Source of the DNA: Comamonas sp. BIGb0152 | Lineage (GTDB): Bacteria; Pseudomonadota; Gammaproteobacteria; Burkholderiales; Burkholderiaceae_C | Assembly (NCBI RefSeq): GCF_024809975.1 | Contig: NZ_JANUDY010000001.1 | Coordinates: forward strand, 496,001-560,000 | Direction: 5' to 3' | DNA length: 64,000 bases | Position numbers and translations under genes: made by a program | Notes under the pieces: model-generated | The model's database searches: none | What the model saw: only the letters and a program-made list of their open reading frames with translations | Told to the model about the DNA's origin: nothing | In this document: positions 1 to 9,691 of the stretch, one piece after another | Position numbering within the stretch: the stretch's first letter is position 1 | Layout of the letters: each line of letters starts with the position of its first letter

Positions 1-1442
1 TGGTCGTTGTCAGCACCGTTGCCATTGCGCGCCAGGTACTGGTGCACCAGGCGCGGCATATCGGGCAGCAGCTTGGCGTAACGCGGTGCCTGGGATTTGA
101 GCTCGCGCCACAGGCGCTGGGGGCCCATCTGGTCGAGCATCCACTTTTCCAGGAACGGCTTGGCCGTGCTCCAGAGGTCCAGGTCGGGGTCGAGCTGGCG
201 GCCCAGGCCTTCGATGTTGAGCAAGGTTTTTTGCAGCAGCACCAGCTGGGGCTGGATCTCGACCTGAAAGCGGCGCGAGGTCTGGAACAGGCGCATCAGC
301 ACCATGCCCAGCGAAATTTCCTTGAGCGGGCGGTCAAAGTATGGCTCGCAGACCGCGCGGATCGCTGCTTCGAGCTCATCGACACGGGTGTCGGCAGGCA
401 CCCAGCCGCTTTCGATATGCAGCTCAGCCACACGCTTGTAATCGCGGCGGAAGAAGGCGGTGAAGTTCTGCGCCAGGTACTCTTTGTCGAACTCGGTCAG
501 GGTGCCAACAATGCCGAAATCCAGCGAGATGTAGCGGCCAAAGCTCTCGGGCTCCAGGCTCACCTGGATATTGCCCGGGTGCATATCCGCATGGAAAAAA
601 CCATCGCGGAACACCTGGGTGAAGAAGATGGTCACGCCATCGCGGGCCAGCTTGGGGATATCGACACCGGCGGCACGCAGGGTCTCAACCTGGTTGATGG
701 GCACGCCATTCATGCGCTCCATCACCATCACCTCCTGGTGACAGAAATCCCAGAATACTTCCGGGATCAGCACCAGGTCCAGCCCTTCCATGTTGCGGCG
801 CAGCTGGGCCGCGTTCGATGCCTCGCGCATCAGGTCCAGCTCGTCGTGCAGGTAGGTGTCGAACTCCGCCACCACCTGGCGCGGCTTGAGGCGCTTGCCA
901 TCGGCCGAGAAGCGCTCGACCAGCTCGGCCATGGTGCGCATCAGCGCCAGGTCGCTGTCGATCACCGGCAGCATGCCCGGGCGCAGCACCTTGACCGCCA
1001 CATCGCGCAAGGTGCCTTCACGGGTGCGGATGGTGGCAAAGTGCACCTGGGCTATCGAGGCGCTGGCAATCGGCTTCTCATCAAAGCTGACGAAGATCTC
1101 GGCCAGGGGTTTGCGAAACGCCCGCTCAATGGTCTGCACCGCGATGCGAGGATCAAACGAAGGAACGCGGTCCTGCAGCAGGGACAGCTCTTCGGCAATA
1201 TCGGGCGGCAGCAAATCGCGCCGGGTCGACAGAACCTGGCCAAATTTGACAAAGATGGGGCCCAGCTGCTCCAGTGCCTCGCGCAGGCGCTGGCCGCGTG
1301 GCTCCGTCCAGTTGCGCCCCAGGCGCAACACCCGCGTGATGCCTTTGAGCCAGGGATGGTTGAAGCTCGACAACACCATGTCGTGCAAGCCATAGCGCCA
1401 GACCACCCACAAGATGGTGAAGCCTCGGAGGAAACGCGTCAT
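1..1442 (-). CDS. ubiB: UbiB, ubiquinone biosynthesis kinase-like protein (C-terminus cut by window edge)
   Basis: Reading down from the ATG at 1442 gives 480 open codons running off the left edge; the family is usually about 520-550 residues, so only the C-terminal tail is missing. The hallmark KxGQ segment is present as [14 protein letters not shown] near residue 65, followed by an atypical kinase core with an ASIAQVH loop, HADMHPGNI catalytic loop and a DFG-like LDFGIVG. UbiB is an ABC1/ADCK-type ATPase acting at the inner membrane with the ubiquinone biosynthesis proteins. The ATG overlaps the ubiJ stop as ATGA, so translation is probably coupled. Confidence 0.95.
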   Translation of the reverse strand, partial: MTRFLRGFTILWVVWRYGLHDMVLSSFNHPWLKGITRVLRLGRNWTEPRGQRLREALEQLGPIFVKFGQVLSTRRDLLPPDIAEELSLLQDRVPSFDPRIAVQTIERAFRKPLAEIFVSFDEKPIASASIAQVHFATIRTREGTLRDVAVKVLRPGMLPVIDSDLALMRTMAELVERFSADGKRLKPRQVVAEFDTYLHDELDLMREASNAAQLRRNMEGLDLVLIPEVFWDFCHQEVMVMERMNGVPINQVETLRAAGVDIPKLARDGVTIFFTQVFRDGFFHADMHPGNIQVSLEPESFGRYISLDFGIVGTLTEFDKEYLAQNFTAFFRRDYKRVAELHIESGWVPADTRVDELEAAIRAVCEPYFDRPLKEISLGMVLMRLFQTSRRFQVEIQPQLVLLQKTLLNIEGLGRQLDPDLDLWSTAKPFLEKWMLDQMGPQRLWRELKSQAPRYAKLLPDMPRLVHQYLARNGNGADND

Positions 1443-2077
1443 GTCGGTTTGCGCTCGCTGGCCGTGTCACTGTCCGCACCATAACCGGGCGGCGTCGGCG
1501 GGGCTGGCGGCTGGGTCTGCTGGCCAAAACCGCCGGCGCCAAAGCGGTCTGCGGTGCGCACGCCCATGCTGACAAACTGGCGCAGCGCGGCTGCCACACG
1601 CTGGCCCATTTGGGCCAGCCAATGCGCCGGGGTATCGCCCACTACGCGGGCCAGGTCTTCTTCCACATCCCAGCGCACATGGTCCACCAGCCACTGGATC
1701 TCGGCGGCAAACTGCACATCGCCATCGATACGGATGGCGGGCTTCTCGCCCTGGATGACGCCCCGCGCCAGCGCCAGCGGCGAGTCATCCACCACCTGCA
1801 CCCGCAGATCCGGGGTTTCTTGCGTTCCCGCCAGGTCCAGCAGGCCGGCGGGCGTGATCTTGAGGGCCAGCACAATGCTGCGCCACTGCACCTGCACCAC
1901 GCGCCCGCTTTGGCGCACCAGGCGCTCCATCGCGACCTCTTCCTGCATCAGCACGTGGTTCAGAAACAGCACCACGCGGTGCTGCACCTCCGACACCAGC
2001 CACTGCGGTGGTTGGGCCGACTCCAGAATGCGTGCAAAAATGCCGCCCGGAAAAGAAAAAGGGGACTGTGTTGCCAT
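1439..2077 (-). CDS. ubiJ: UbiJ-like SCP2-domain accessory factor
   Basis: Encodes 212 residues from an ATG at 2077; an in-frame TTG at 2086 would add three residues. The N-terminal half has an SCP2-like sterol-carrier fold pattern, including [20 protein letters not shown], followed by a helical segment with [15 protein letters not shown]. The C-terminal tail is proline and glutamine rich. UbiJ binds lipid and helps organise the soluble ubiquinone biosynthesis complex. The position between the Tim44-like gene and ubiB, with a 4-bp ATGA overlap to ubiB, supports the assignment. Similarity is judged by eye, so the family is more certain than the symbol. Confidence 0.85.
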   Translation of the reverse strand: MATQSPFSFPGGIFARILESAQPPQWLVSEVQHRVVLFLNHVLMQEEVAMERLVRQSGRVVQVQWRSIVLALKITPAGLLDLAGTQETPDLRVQVVDDSPLALARGVIQGEKPAIRIDGDVQFAAEIQWLVDHVRWDVEEDLARVVGDTPAHWLAQMGQRVAAALRQFVSMGVRTADRFGAGGFGQQTQPPAPPTPPGYGADSDTASERKPT

Positions 2078-2168
2078 AGTCCCCAATTATTCCCCAAGTC
2101 CGCCGCCTGTCGTAAGCATTAACAGGCAAAGCGCTGGAGTTTTACGGTTTGCTTACTGCAAAGCTTGA

Positions 2169-3161
2169 TTACTGCAGCGCTTGCAACCCTGATACCAACC
2201 AGCCGCTGGTACCGTCCTTGGGCTTGGACATGTTCCAGACTTCGCGGAAGGGGCTGGGACCTGCATGCGCTTCTTCGCGGATCATGCCGGAGAACTCGAC
2301 GCTGGCCATGTAGGCATGGCCCAGATCCTCGATACCCAGCAACTGGGCTTCGAGCATGACCACATCGGTCTGGTTGGGCTGCACGCCTTCACGGTGCTGC
2401 TCGCGGTCCTGCAGCTGGCCCTTGACTTCGCTGAGCATGTCGTCGGTCATCATCGAGCGCAAGGTGTTGATGTCCGAGCGGTCCCAGGCGGACTGCAGGG
2501 TCACGAAGTTGCGCTTGGCCGCTTCCAGGAAGCCGTTGGCATCAAAGCCTTCTGGCACACCCCAGTTTTGCGCACCCGCCAGGCCAGCACCAATCATGCT
2601 GCCACCCGCAGCTGCTGCCACCGGTGCTGCACCTTGCTCCCAGGGGCGGGCCGAGGCGTCGTTGCCGACTTTCTCAGGGTTGTACTGGGGCGCAACAGGG
2701 GCCGATACCGGCGCTTGCGGCGCTGCATTGCCAGCGCCTTGGAAGGCGAAGGGCGACTGCGCCGGTTGTTGCGTTGCAGCGCTTTTGCGGCGCATCACAA
2801 AGCCGACGATGGCCAGCACGGCCATGATGGCCAGGCCAATCAACAGCATGTTGGCAAAGGCCTCACCAAAGCCCAGCGAATGGGCCAGCCAGGCGAGGCC
2901 CAGGCCGGCAGCCAGGCCGCCCAGCATCGCGCCCCAAGGCTTCTTGGGTGCGGCAGGGGCCGCATTCGGGGTTGCGGGGCGCTGGGCTTGCGCAGGCGCC
3001 GTGGCATTGTTGCCAGGGGCTTGCGCAGGTGTTGCCTGGCGCTGGGTCACATTGCCGGACTGCTGGCCCATGGACTTGCCACCACCCATGCGCTTTGCAT
3101 CGGCATCGACATGCGCAAATGCCAGCATTGCCACCAAGACCACTGACCACAGTTTTGTCAT
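2169..3161 (-). CDS. Tim44-like domain protein, exported or membrane anchored
   Basis: 330 residues from an ATG at 3161 preceded by GGAGC seven bases upstream; a start at 3221 is open but has no comparable ribosome site. An N-terminal signal peptide (MTKLWSVVLVAMLAFAHVDA) is followed by a low-complexity Gln/Ala/Pro/Asn region, two hydrophobic segments around residues 95-145 (WGAMLGGLAAGLGLAWLA and ANMLLIGLAIMAVLAIVGFV), a second low-complexity linker, and a C-terminal Tim44-like domain beginning near GFLEAAKRNFVTLQSAWD. Bacterial Tim44-domain proteins have no settled function. The gene lies between ubiE and ubiJ, an arrangement common in Burkholderiales. Confidence 0.88.
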   Translation of the reverse strand: MTKLWSVVLVAMLAFAHVDADAKRMGGGKSMGQQSGNVTQRQATPAQAPGNNATAPAQAQRPATPNAAPAAPKKPWGAMLGGLAAGLGLAWLAHSLGFGEAFANMLLIGLAIMAVLAIVGFVMRRKSAATQQPAQSPFAFQGAGNAAPQAPVSAPVAPQYNPEKVGNDASARPWEQGAAPVAAAAGGSMIGAGLAGAQNWGVPEGFDANGFLEAAKRNFVTLQSAWDRSDINTLRSMMTDDMLSEVKGQLQDREQHREGVQPNQTDVVMLEAQLLGIEDLGHAYMASVEFSGMIREEAHAGPSPFREVWNMSKPKDGTSGWLVSGLQALQ

Positions 3162-3308
3162 ATTTGCTCCGTTTTGTTGGGGCCGGTACGCCTTTGCGCC
3201 GGCTATTACGTTCATGCCCACTTCTCAGCAACACCGGTCCGTTGTGTTGTATTGCGCTGGGCGCTGGGCAGGCGCCTGGCTTTGCAACCGGTTTTACATC
3301 TCACTTTT

Positions 3309-4040
3309 TCAACATTTGATCCCGACATGCAAGGCGGTAATGCCTGCTGTCATGTTGTGGTAGTCCACATGGCCAAAGCCTGCTTTTTGCATCATGGCCT
3401 TGAGCTCGGCCTGGCCAGGATGCATGCGAATCGATTCGGCCAGGTAGCGGTAGCTGTCGGCATCGCCCGCCACCATCTGGCCTATACGTGGTAGCACCTG
3501 GAAGGAATACAAGTCGTAGGCCTTCTCCAGCGGCTTGGCCACCTTGGAAAACTCCAGCACCAGCAGCTTGCCGCGCGGCTTGAGCACGCGGCACATTTCC
3601 TTGAGCGCCTGGTCCTTGTTGGTCATGTTGCGCAGGCCGAAGGCCACGCTCACCAGGTCAAAATGCTGGTCCGGGAAAGGCAGGGCCTCGGCATCACAGA
3701 CGGTGGTGGGCAGGTTCAGGCCCTTGTCGATCAGGCGGTCACGGCCCACGCGCAGCATGGCTTCGTTGATATCGGTGTGCACCACCTGGCCGCTGGGGCC
3801 GACCTTTTTCGCAAAGGCCAGCGACAGATCACCGGTACCGCCCGCGATATCCAGCACCCGCTGTCCTTCCTTGAGGTTGGCGACCATGACGGTGTAATGC
3901 TTCCAGACCCGGTGCAGACCACCGGACATCAGGTCGTTCATCACGTCATATTTGCTCGCGACCGAGTCGAACACCCCGCGCACCTTGCGCGCCTTGTCCT
4001 GCTCGTCAACTGTCTCAAATCCAAAATGGGTGGTGCTCAT
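3309..4040 (-). CDS. ubiE: UbiE, demethylmenaquinone/demethoxyubiquinol C-methyltransferase
   Basis: 243 residues, the usual family length. It is an S-adenosylmethionine methyltransferase acting on the quinone ring in ubiquinone (and menaquinone) synthesis. Visible motifs are the SAM-binding motif I DIAGGTGD at residues 64-71, the UbiE signature [17 protein letters not shown] near residues 31-47, and [10 protein letters not shown] followed by [15 protein letters not shown]. The N-terminus [11 protein letters not shown] is typical. It sits upstream of the Tim44-like gene, ubiJ and ubiB on the same strand, consistent with a ubiquinone gene group. Confidence 0.97.
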   Translation of the reverse strand: MSTTHFGFETVDEQDKARKVRGVFDSVASKYDVMNDLMSGGLHRVWKHYTVMVANLKEGQRVLDIAGGTGDLSLAFAKKVGPSGQVVHTDINEAMLRVGRDRLIDKGLNLPTTVCDAEALPFPDQHFDLVSVAFGLRNMTNKDQALKEMCRVLKPRGKLLVLEFSKVAKPLEKAYDLYSFQVLPRIGQMVAGDADSYRYLAESIRMHPGQAELKAMMQKAGFGHVDYHNMTAGITALHVGIKC

Positions 4041-4205
4041 AGTGTGAATGCTAGCAAGCTCTGCAGCGTCCTACTCCCATACCCCGGATTATTCGGGGGT
4101 ATGCAGTTCAGGCGCTTGGACGCGCAAAGCCACATTTTACGGTCAGATAAAGCTACAAAATTCATAGCTTTAAATACAAACTATTTCCGGTCTCGGGCGC
4201 CCTGC
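4041..4205. repeat. Spacer with AT-rich short inverted repeat and a second hairpin
   Basis: At 4149-4171 lies an AT-rich inverted repeat with arms AAAGCTA and TAGCTTT around a 9-base loop. A second one at 4078-4103 has arms CATACCCC and GGGGTATG. Neither is followed by a clear T-run on the minus strand, on which the flanking genes are read. The AT-rich element resembles another at 4705-4724. No gene was found in this spacer. Confidence 0.5.
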
Positions 4206-4622
4206 TCAGTGCTGGTGACCGCAAGCGCTGCCACCCTTGGGCGCCATCGGCTGGTCGCGCTCCACACCGGCCGCCTGCAGGCGGTCCAGGTAATCCTGCC
4301 ACAGCTCGGCCTGGCGGCTGCCCAGCTCGTACAGGTACTGCCAGCTGAAGAGGCCGCTCTCATGGCCGTCCGAGAAGATGGGCTTGATGGCGTAGTTGCC
4401 GACCGGCTCCACCGCCACGATGCCCACCTCGCGCTTGCCGGTCTGCAGCACTTCCTGGCCCGGGCCATGGCCTTGCACCTCAGCCGAGGGCGAGTAGACG
4501 CGCAGCAGCTCAAAAGGCAGGCGGAAGGTCGCGCCATCGGCGTATTGCACTTCCAGCACGCGGCTTGCGCCGTGCACGGTCAGCGCGGTGGGGGTGGGGG
4601 TCTCCCGGGTCAATCCAGCCAT
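4206..4622 (-). CDS. DUF971 family protein
   Basis: 138 residues from an ATG at 4622; an upstream start at 4664 is open but adds a segment without family resemblance. The protein is a single DUF971 domain (gamma-butyrobetaine hydroxylase N-terminal-like), with TALTVHGASRVLEVQYADG, LPFELLRVYSPSAEVQGHG and VGNYAIKPIFSDGHESGLF, the last typical of the family. The tail ends in GGSACGHQH, a Cys/His cluster that could bind metal (inference). The family has been linked to iron-sulfur proteins but its biochemical role is not settled. It lies just upstream of ubiE on the same strand. Confidence 0.88.
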   Translation of the reverse strand: MAGLTRETPTPTALTVHGASRVLEVQYADGATFRLPFELLRVYSPSAEVQGHGPGQEVLQTGKREVGIVAVEPVGNYAIKPIFSDGHESGLFSWQYLYELGSRQAELWQDYLDRLQAAGVERDQPMAPKGGSACGHQH

Positions 4623-4704
4623 GTCAATCCTTTGCAAGCCAGGCGCAGCGACCCGAAGGCCCAAGCCTAGATGAACGCAGGGCGGGCCCTATGCGCCAGC
4701 GCCG

Positions 4705-4724
4705 TGCTATCAAAAACAATAGCA
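4705..4724. repeat. AT-rich short inverted repeat
   Basis: Arms TGCTAT and ATAGCA flank an 8-base A-rich loop in the spacer between the HIT gene and the DUF971 gene. It resembles the element at 4149-4171, and a half-like copy (AAGCTATTAAAT) lies near 13973. Base composition is strikingly AT-rich against this genome. Confidence 0.5.
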
Positions 4725-4725
4725 A

Positions 4726-5187
4726 TTATGCCGTACACAAGCGTTCCAACGCTGTTTGCATGCGAGCCTCCGCTGCCGGCAGCTGCGCGGCCAGCGTTGC
4801 TTCCAGCCCGGCATCGCGTGGCCGCTGAGCAGCCGCCCAGACGGGCGCGGGAAAATGGCTGTCCTCGGCATAGCGGGCAATCACATGCCAGTGCAGATGG
4901 GGCACCATATTGCCCAAGGTCGCCAGGTTGATCTTGGCGGGCAGGGGCTGCATGCCGCGCAATGCCAGCTCGACGGCCATCACCGCATCCATGCACCACT
5001 GGCGCTCGGCCTCCGACAAATCAGACAGCTCGGCCATATGGGCACCCCAGACCACGCGGTAAAAGGCCGGGAAACCGGCCTCTTCCGCATGGATGACGCG
5101 CAGCAGTGCGCCGCCGCGTGCGCCCTGCCAAACCAGACGCCCGCCGTCCGTCTGGCACAGCGGGCAATCGGTACGGGGTTCCGTCAT
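4726..5187 (-). CDS. HIT family hydrolase
   Basis: 153 residues. The catalytic histidine triad is HLHWHV, with histidines at 97, 99 and 101. The N-terminus carries two cysteines in a CPLC arrangement. HIT proteins are nucleotide hydrolases or transferases; the natural substrate cannot be read from sequence. The ATG at 5187 overlaps the stop of the upstream 1303-residue oxidoreductase gene by 4 bp (ATGA), so the two are probably co-translated. This protein is distinct from the HinT-like protein at 57183-57539. Confidence 0.93.
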   Translation of the reverse strand: MTEPRTDCPLCQTDGGRLVWQGARGGALLRVIHAEEAGFPAFYRVVWGAHMAELSDLSEAERQWCMDAVMAVELALRGMQPLPAKINLATLGNMVPHLHWHVIARYAEDSHFPAPVWAAAQRPRDAGLEATLAAQLPAAEARMQTALERLCTA

Positions 5188-8100
5188 ACCAGCACCCGCT
5201 CGATGCCGCCGTGGTTGGCGCGCTGCACATACTCGGGCATCCAGTTCTCGCCCAGAATCTCACGCGCCATCTCAACGACGATGTAGTCGGCTTCAAGCAG
5301 GCCGTTTTGCAGGTCATCCTGGTAGCGGTTAAGGCCTTGCAGGCAGCTGGGGCAGCTGGTGAGAATCTTGACGTTTTCCTTGGCCTCTACCTGGCCGGCA
5401 TCACGCAGCTGGGCTTCGCCCTTGCGGATTTCCTCGGTCTTGCGGAAGCGAATCTGGGTCGAGATATCAGGCCGGGTGACGCCCAAGGTGCCCGATTCGC
5501 CGCAGCAGCGCTCGCTCTTCAACACGTTGTCGCCCACCAGCGCCTTCACGGTCTTCATCGGGTCCTGCTGCTTCATCGGCGTGTGGCAGGGGTCGTGGTA
5601 GAGGTAGGCGCCCTTGCCCTGCAAGGTGATGCCCTTCTCCAGCAGGTACTCATGGATGTCGATGATGCGGCAACCGGGGAAGATCTTGTCGAACTGGTAG
5701 CCCTGCAGCTGGTCGTAGCAAGTGCCGCAGCTCACCACCACGGTCTTGATGTCCAGGTAGTTCAAGGTGGTGGCCACGCGGTGGAACAGCACCCGGTTGT
5801 CGGTGATCATCTTCTCGGCCTTGTCGAACTGGCCCGAGCCGCGCTGTGGATAACCGCAGCACAGATAACCCGGCGGCAGCACCGTCTGCACACCGGCATG
5901 CCAAAGCATGGCCTGCGTGGCCAGGCCCACCTGGCTGAACAGGCGCTCCGAGCCGCAGCCGGGGAAGTAGAACACCGCCTCGGTCTCGGAGGTGGTGGTC
6001 TTGGGGTCCCGGATGATGGGCACGTAGTCCTTGTTCTCGATGTCGAGCAGCGCGCGCGCCGTCTGCTTGGGCAAGCCGCCGGGCAACTTCTTGTTGACGA
6101 AGTGGATCACCTGCTCCTTGAGCGGTGCGGTGCCTACGCTGGCGGGCGGATGCGCGGTCTGGCGCTTGCCAAAGCCCTTGAGCACGTCAACCGCCAGGCG
6201 CTGGGCCTTGAAGCCCACGCCCACCATGGTTTTGCGCAGCAGCTTGATGGTGTCCGGGTTGGTGGCATTGAGCATGGCCATGGCCACCTTGTTGCCCGGA
6301 CGGAAGCTCTTCTTGCCCATCTGGCGCAGCAGGTTGCGCATGTGCATGGTCACATCGCCAAAGTCAATCTTGACCGGGCATGGCGTGGCGCATTTGTGGC
6401 AGACCGTGCAGTGGTCGGCCACGTCTTCAAACTCCTGCCAGTGGCGGATGGACACGCCCCGGCGGGTTTGCTCTTCGTAGAGGAAGGCCTCGACCAGCAG
6501 CGAGGTCGCCAAAATCTTGTTGCGCGGGCTGTAGAGCAGGTTGGCGCGTGGCACATGGGTGGCGCAGACCGGCTTGCACTTGCCGCAACGCAGGCAGTCC
6601 TTGACGGAATCGGCAATCGCGCCGATATGGCTTTGCTGCATGATCAGCGACTCATGGCCCATCAGGCCAAAGGATGGCGTGTAGGCATTGGTCAGGTCGG
6701 CATACATCAGCGACTTGCGCGATTTGTCGCCCTCGTAGGTCTGCTCCAGCAGCAGGCGGCGTTCTTCGGGGCGCAGCAGCTTGCCCTTGTTGAAGTGGCC
6801 ATGCGGATCGATGCGGGCCTTGTACTCGGCAAAGGGCCGCAGCTCGTCGTCGCTCAAAAACTCCAGCTTGGTGATGCCGATACCGTGCTCGCCCGAGATC
6901 ACGCCATCGAGGCTGCGCGCCAGCGCCATGATGCGGGCCACGGCGGCATGCGCCGTGGTCAGCATTTCGTAGTCATCGCTGTTGACCGGCAGGTTGGTGT
7001 GCACATTGCCGTCGCCGGCATGCATGTGCAGGGCGACAAACACCCGGCCCTTGAGCACGCGCTGGTGGATGGCCACCACCTCGTCCATGATCGGCTGGTA
7101 GGCGGAACCAGCAAAAATCGCGGCCAGGGGCGCACGCAGATCGCTCTTCCAGCTGGCGCGCAGGCTGTGGTCCTGCAGCTCACGGAACTGCGCGTCCACG
7201 CCATCGAGCCAGCCTTGCCAGCGCTTGCGCACCTCGGTCAGCAGCACCAGCGCTTGCGCCACGCGGTCTTCCAGCAGCTCGGCAGACGGAATGTCGTTGG
7301 CATCGTCCTGCTTGCCCAGTGGCAGCTGGCCCTTGGCAAAAAAGGCATGCAGCGCATCGCAGAGCTTGATCTTGTTGTGCAGCGACAGCTCGATGTTGAT
7401 GCGCTCGATGCCGTCGGTGTATTCGGCCATGCGCGGCAGCGGGATGACCACGTCTTCATTGATCTTGAAGGCATTGGTGTGGCGGCTGATGGCCGCCGTG
7501 CGCTTGCGGTCCAGCCAGAATTTCTTGCGCGCCTCGGGGCTGATGGCAATAAAGCCTTCGCCGCTGCGCGAGTTGGCAATACGCACCACTTCGCTAGTCA
7601 CGCGGGCCACTTCATCGGGGTTGTCGCCGACGATGTCGCCAAACAGCACCATCTTGGGCAGGCCGCCATGCTTTTTGCTCTTGGTGGCATAGCCCACCGC
7701 CTTCAGGTAGCGGTCATCCAGGTGCTCCAGCCCGGCCAGCAACACGCCGCAGCGCTTTTGCTCGGCAAACATGTAGTCCTTGATCTCGACGATCGAGGGC
7801 ACGGCATCCTTGGCATTGCCAAAAAACTCCAGGCAGACGGTACGCACATGCGAGGGCATGCGGTGCACCACCCAGCGGGCGCTGGTGATCAGGCCATCGC
7901 AGCCCTCTTTCTGAATGCCCGGCAGGCCCGAGAGGAACTTGTCCGTCACATCCTTGCCCAGGCCTTCCTTGCGGAACTTGTAGCCGGGGATGTCCAGGCG
8001 CTCGGTGCGCACCAGGGTCTTGCCGTCGGCCTGCAGGTACTTCAGCTCAAAGCTGGCCATCTCGGCGTCGTGGATCTTGCCCAGGTTGTGGTCCAGGCGG

Positions 8101-9095
8101 GTGACTTCCAGCCACTGCGCATCGGGCGTCACCATGCGCCAGCTGGCCAGGTTGTCCAGCGCCGTGCCCCAGAGCACGGCCTTTTTACCACCCGCATTCA
8201 TGGCGATATTGCCGCCAATGCAGGAGGCCTCGATCGAGGTGGGATCCACCGCAAACACAAAACCACCGCGCTCGGCCGCATCGGCCACGCGCTGGGTCAC
8301 CACACCGGCCTGCGACCAGACGGTGGGCACCAAATGGTCGATGCCGGGCAAAGAGACCATCTCCACCTCGGACATCTTCTCCAGCTTTTCGGTATTGATG
8401 ACCGCGCTGCGCCAGCTCAGCGGAATCGCGCCACCGGTGTAGCCGGTGCCACCGCCGCGCGGCACGATGGTCAGGCCCAGGCCGATACAGGCCTTGACCA
8501 GCACGGCCATTTCCTCTTCGGTATCCGGGGTCAGCACCACAAACGGGTACTCCACCCGCCAGTCGGTCGCATCGGTCACATGGCTCACGCGCGAGAGGCC
8601 GTCAAACTTGACGTTGTCCTTGGCGGTCAGCGGCTTGAAGGTGCGCAGCACCTTGCGGCGCAGCTCGGTGGCTTCCTGCAAAGTGGTGTCGAACTCAGAA
8701 ACCGCCACCTGCGCGGCCGCAATCAGCTGCCCCACCAGCGCATCACGCGCTGGGTCTTCGGCCGGTGCACGGCGCTTTTGCACTTCGCCCAGGCGGTGCT
8801 GCAGTGCTTCGACCAGCTGCTTGCGCCGGCCCGGGTTGTGCAAGAGGTCGTCTTGCAGGTAGGGATTGCGCTGCACCACCCAGATATCGCCCATCACCTC
8901 GTACAGCATGCGGGCCGAGCGCCCGGTCTTGCGCTCCTGGCGCAGCTGGTCAAGCAGATCCCAGGCTTGCACACCCAGCAAACGGATGACGATTTCGCGG
9001 TCGGAGAACGAGGTGTAGTTGTAGGGAATCTCGCGGAGACGGGCGGGCCCGTCAACCCGGGCTTGCAAGCTGGTCAGCGCAATCGGTGCGTTCAT
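5184..9095 (-). CDS. Giant FAD-linked and Fe-S oxidoreductase (DUF3683/GlcD/CCG fusion)
   Basis: 1303 residues. In order: an N-terminal DUF3683-type region (about 1-190); an FAD-binding domain with [11 protein letters not shown] near 211; an FAD-oxidase C-terminal domain with [10 protein letters not shown] near 689 and [13 protein letters not shown] near 730; two ferredoxin-like cysteine motifs, [11 protein letters not shown] near 832 and [12 protein letters not shown] near 893; then two CCG cysteine domains ([10 protein letters not shown] near 1041, [10 protein letters not shown] near 1077, [11 protein letters not shown] near 1193). The layout matches D-lactate or 2-hydroxyacid dehydrogenases (GlcD/GlcF, Dld types) fused in one chain. 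The substrate is not determinable here. Electrons probably pass from FAD through Fe-S centres to quinone (inference). It is followed by the HIT gene with a 4-bp overlap. Confidence 0.92.
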   Translation of the reverse strand: MNAPIALTSLQARVDGPARLREIPYNYTSFSDREIVIRLLGVQAWDLLDQLRQERKTGRSARMLYEVMGDIWVVQRNPYLQDDLLHNPGRRKQLVEALQHRLGEVQKRRAPAEDPARDALVGQLIAAAQVAVSEFDTTLQEATELRRKVLRTFKPLTAKDNVKFDGLSRVSHVTDATDWRVEYPFVVLTPDTEEEMAVLVKACIGLGLTIVPRGGGTGYTGGAIPLSWRSAVINTEKLEKMSEVEMVSLPGIDHLVPTVWSQAGVVTQRVADAAERGGFVFAVDPTSIEASCIGGNIAMNAGGKKAVLWGTALDNLASWRMVTPDAQWLEVTRLDHNLGKIHDAEMASFELKYLQADGKTLVRTERLDIPGYKFRKEGLGKDVTDKFLSGLPGIQKEGCDGLITSARWVVHRMPSHVRTVCLEFFGNAKDAVPSIVEIKDYMFAEQKRCGVLLAGLEHLDDRYLKAVGYATKSKKHGGLPKMVLFGDIVGDNPDEVARVTSEVVRIANSRSGEGFIAISPEARKKFWLDRKRTAAISRHTNAFKINEDVVIPLPRMAEYTDGIERINIELSLHNKIKLCDALHAFFAKGQLPLGKQDDANDIPSAELLEDRVAQALVLLTEVRKRWQGWLDGVDAQFRELQDHSLRASWKSDLRAPLAAIFAGSAYQPIMDEVVAIHQRVLKGRVFVALHMHAGDGNVHTNLPVNSDDYEMLTTAHAAVARIMALARSLDGVISGEHGIGITKLEFLSDDELRPFAEYKARIDPHGHFNKGKLLRPEERRLLLEQTYEGDKSRKSLMYADLTNAYTPSFGLMGHESLIMQQSHIGAIADSVKDCLRCGKCKPVCATHVPRANLLYSPRNKILATSLLVEAFLYEEQTRRGVSIRHWQEFEDVADHCTVCHKCATPCPVKIDFGDVTMHMRNLLRQMGKKSFRPGNKVAMAMLNATNPDTIKLLRKTMVGVGFKAQRLAVDVLKGFGKRQTAHPPASVGTAPLKEQVIHFVNKKLPGGLPKQTARALLDIENKDYVPIIRDPKTTTSETEAVFYFPGCGSERLFSQVGLATQAMLWHAGVQTVLPPGYLCCGYPQRGSGQFDKAEKMITDNRVLFHRVATTLNYLDIKTVVVSCGTCYDQLQGYQFDKIFPGCRIIDIHEYLLEKGITLQGKGAYLYHDPCHTPMKQQDPMKTVKALVGDNVLKSERCCGESGTLGVTRPDISTQIRFRKTEEIRKGEAQLRDAGQVEAKENVKILTSCPSCLQGLNRYQDDLQNGLLEADYIVVEMAREILGENWMPEYVQRANHGGIERVLV

Positions 9096-9691
9096 GTGTG
9101 GGACCTGTGTGGGAGCGGGCGCTCCCTTTTATGGGTGAGGGTCCTCTGCAAAACGGCCTGTCCTGGTCTGGATGCGGTCTCGGGCGATCCGCGTCCATCC
9201 CGGGGGCAAGGGCTCTGCAGAGCATCCTTCGCTGTGGGGCCACCGATTTTATGACACAGGGCTTGCACGCATGGCTGCACCCGCGCAAACATGGTACGCC
9301 GCAGTCTGGCATTGCCGCTGCCACCCGAGGCGGCTGCGGTGACCGCCAGCGCTACCGCGTTGCTGCGCGAGGATTTTTTCTAATTTTTTCTTATTTGATC
9401 GAATTTGAGCATTTCAAGCACACAGCCTGCGTCTACCACAACTGTTTGACAGCTTGGTGTGACAACCCCAGGAACCGCCAGCCCCTAAACCCCTAAGGTT
9501 ACATTTTTCTCTCGATTCCCAATGGTGGCTGCACTACAATCGTAACGCCTTGTATTTGTTGATGCGGTGCAGGCAGGCACTGGCAATCCCCAGTTGCTTA
9601 AAGCCCGCGGATATGCCACAACGTCACAGAACATTCACAAACGCCACATACGATTCGTTTTTGAGCGTTTTATAAACCCCTAGGAGCATTC
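9096..9691. other. 596-bp divergent spacer between oxidoreductase and ugpB
   Basis: No convincing gene. It holds the predicted ugp control region (see the entry at 9621-9654). A second possible promoter has a -10-like TACAAT at 9535-9540 but no good -35. The stretch 9371-9430 is notably T- and A-rich. A 6-bp-stem hairpin at 9111-9126 lies in the leader of the oxidoreductase gene. Confidence 0.5.
9621..9654 (+). promoter_or_regulatory. Candidate Pho-box and -10 element for ugpB
   Basis: Two 7-base half-sites, ACGTCAC (9621-9627) and CATTCAC (9632-9638), are separated by 4 bases, giving the 11-bp period of PhoB half-sites and sharing the TCA core of CTGTCAT. Ten bases after the box is TACGAT (9649-9654), a reasonable -10. 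In E. coli ugp is PhoB-controlled, with the box replacing the -35. The half-site matches are weak, so this is a candidate only. Confidence 0.35.

Noticed and set aside
9111-9126. Hairpin GGGAGC/GCTCCC followed by TTTT, read as a terminator
   Set aside because: It would act on the plus strand where no gene precedes it. It lies in the leader of the minus-strand oxidoreductase gene, and the stem is only 6 bp.
5106-9254. 1382-codon open frame on the plus strand opposite the giant oxidoreductase
   Set aside because: High GC and strong third-position bias open the antisense frame. The minus-strand protein has complete catalytic motifs; the plus frame shows only His/Gln/Leu-rich shadow composition.
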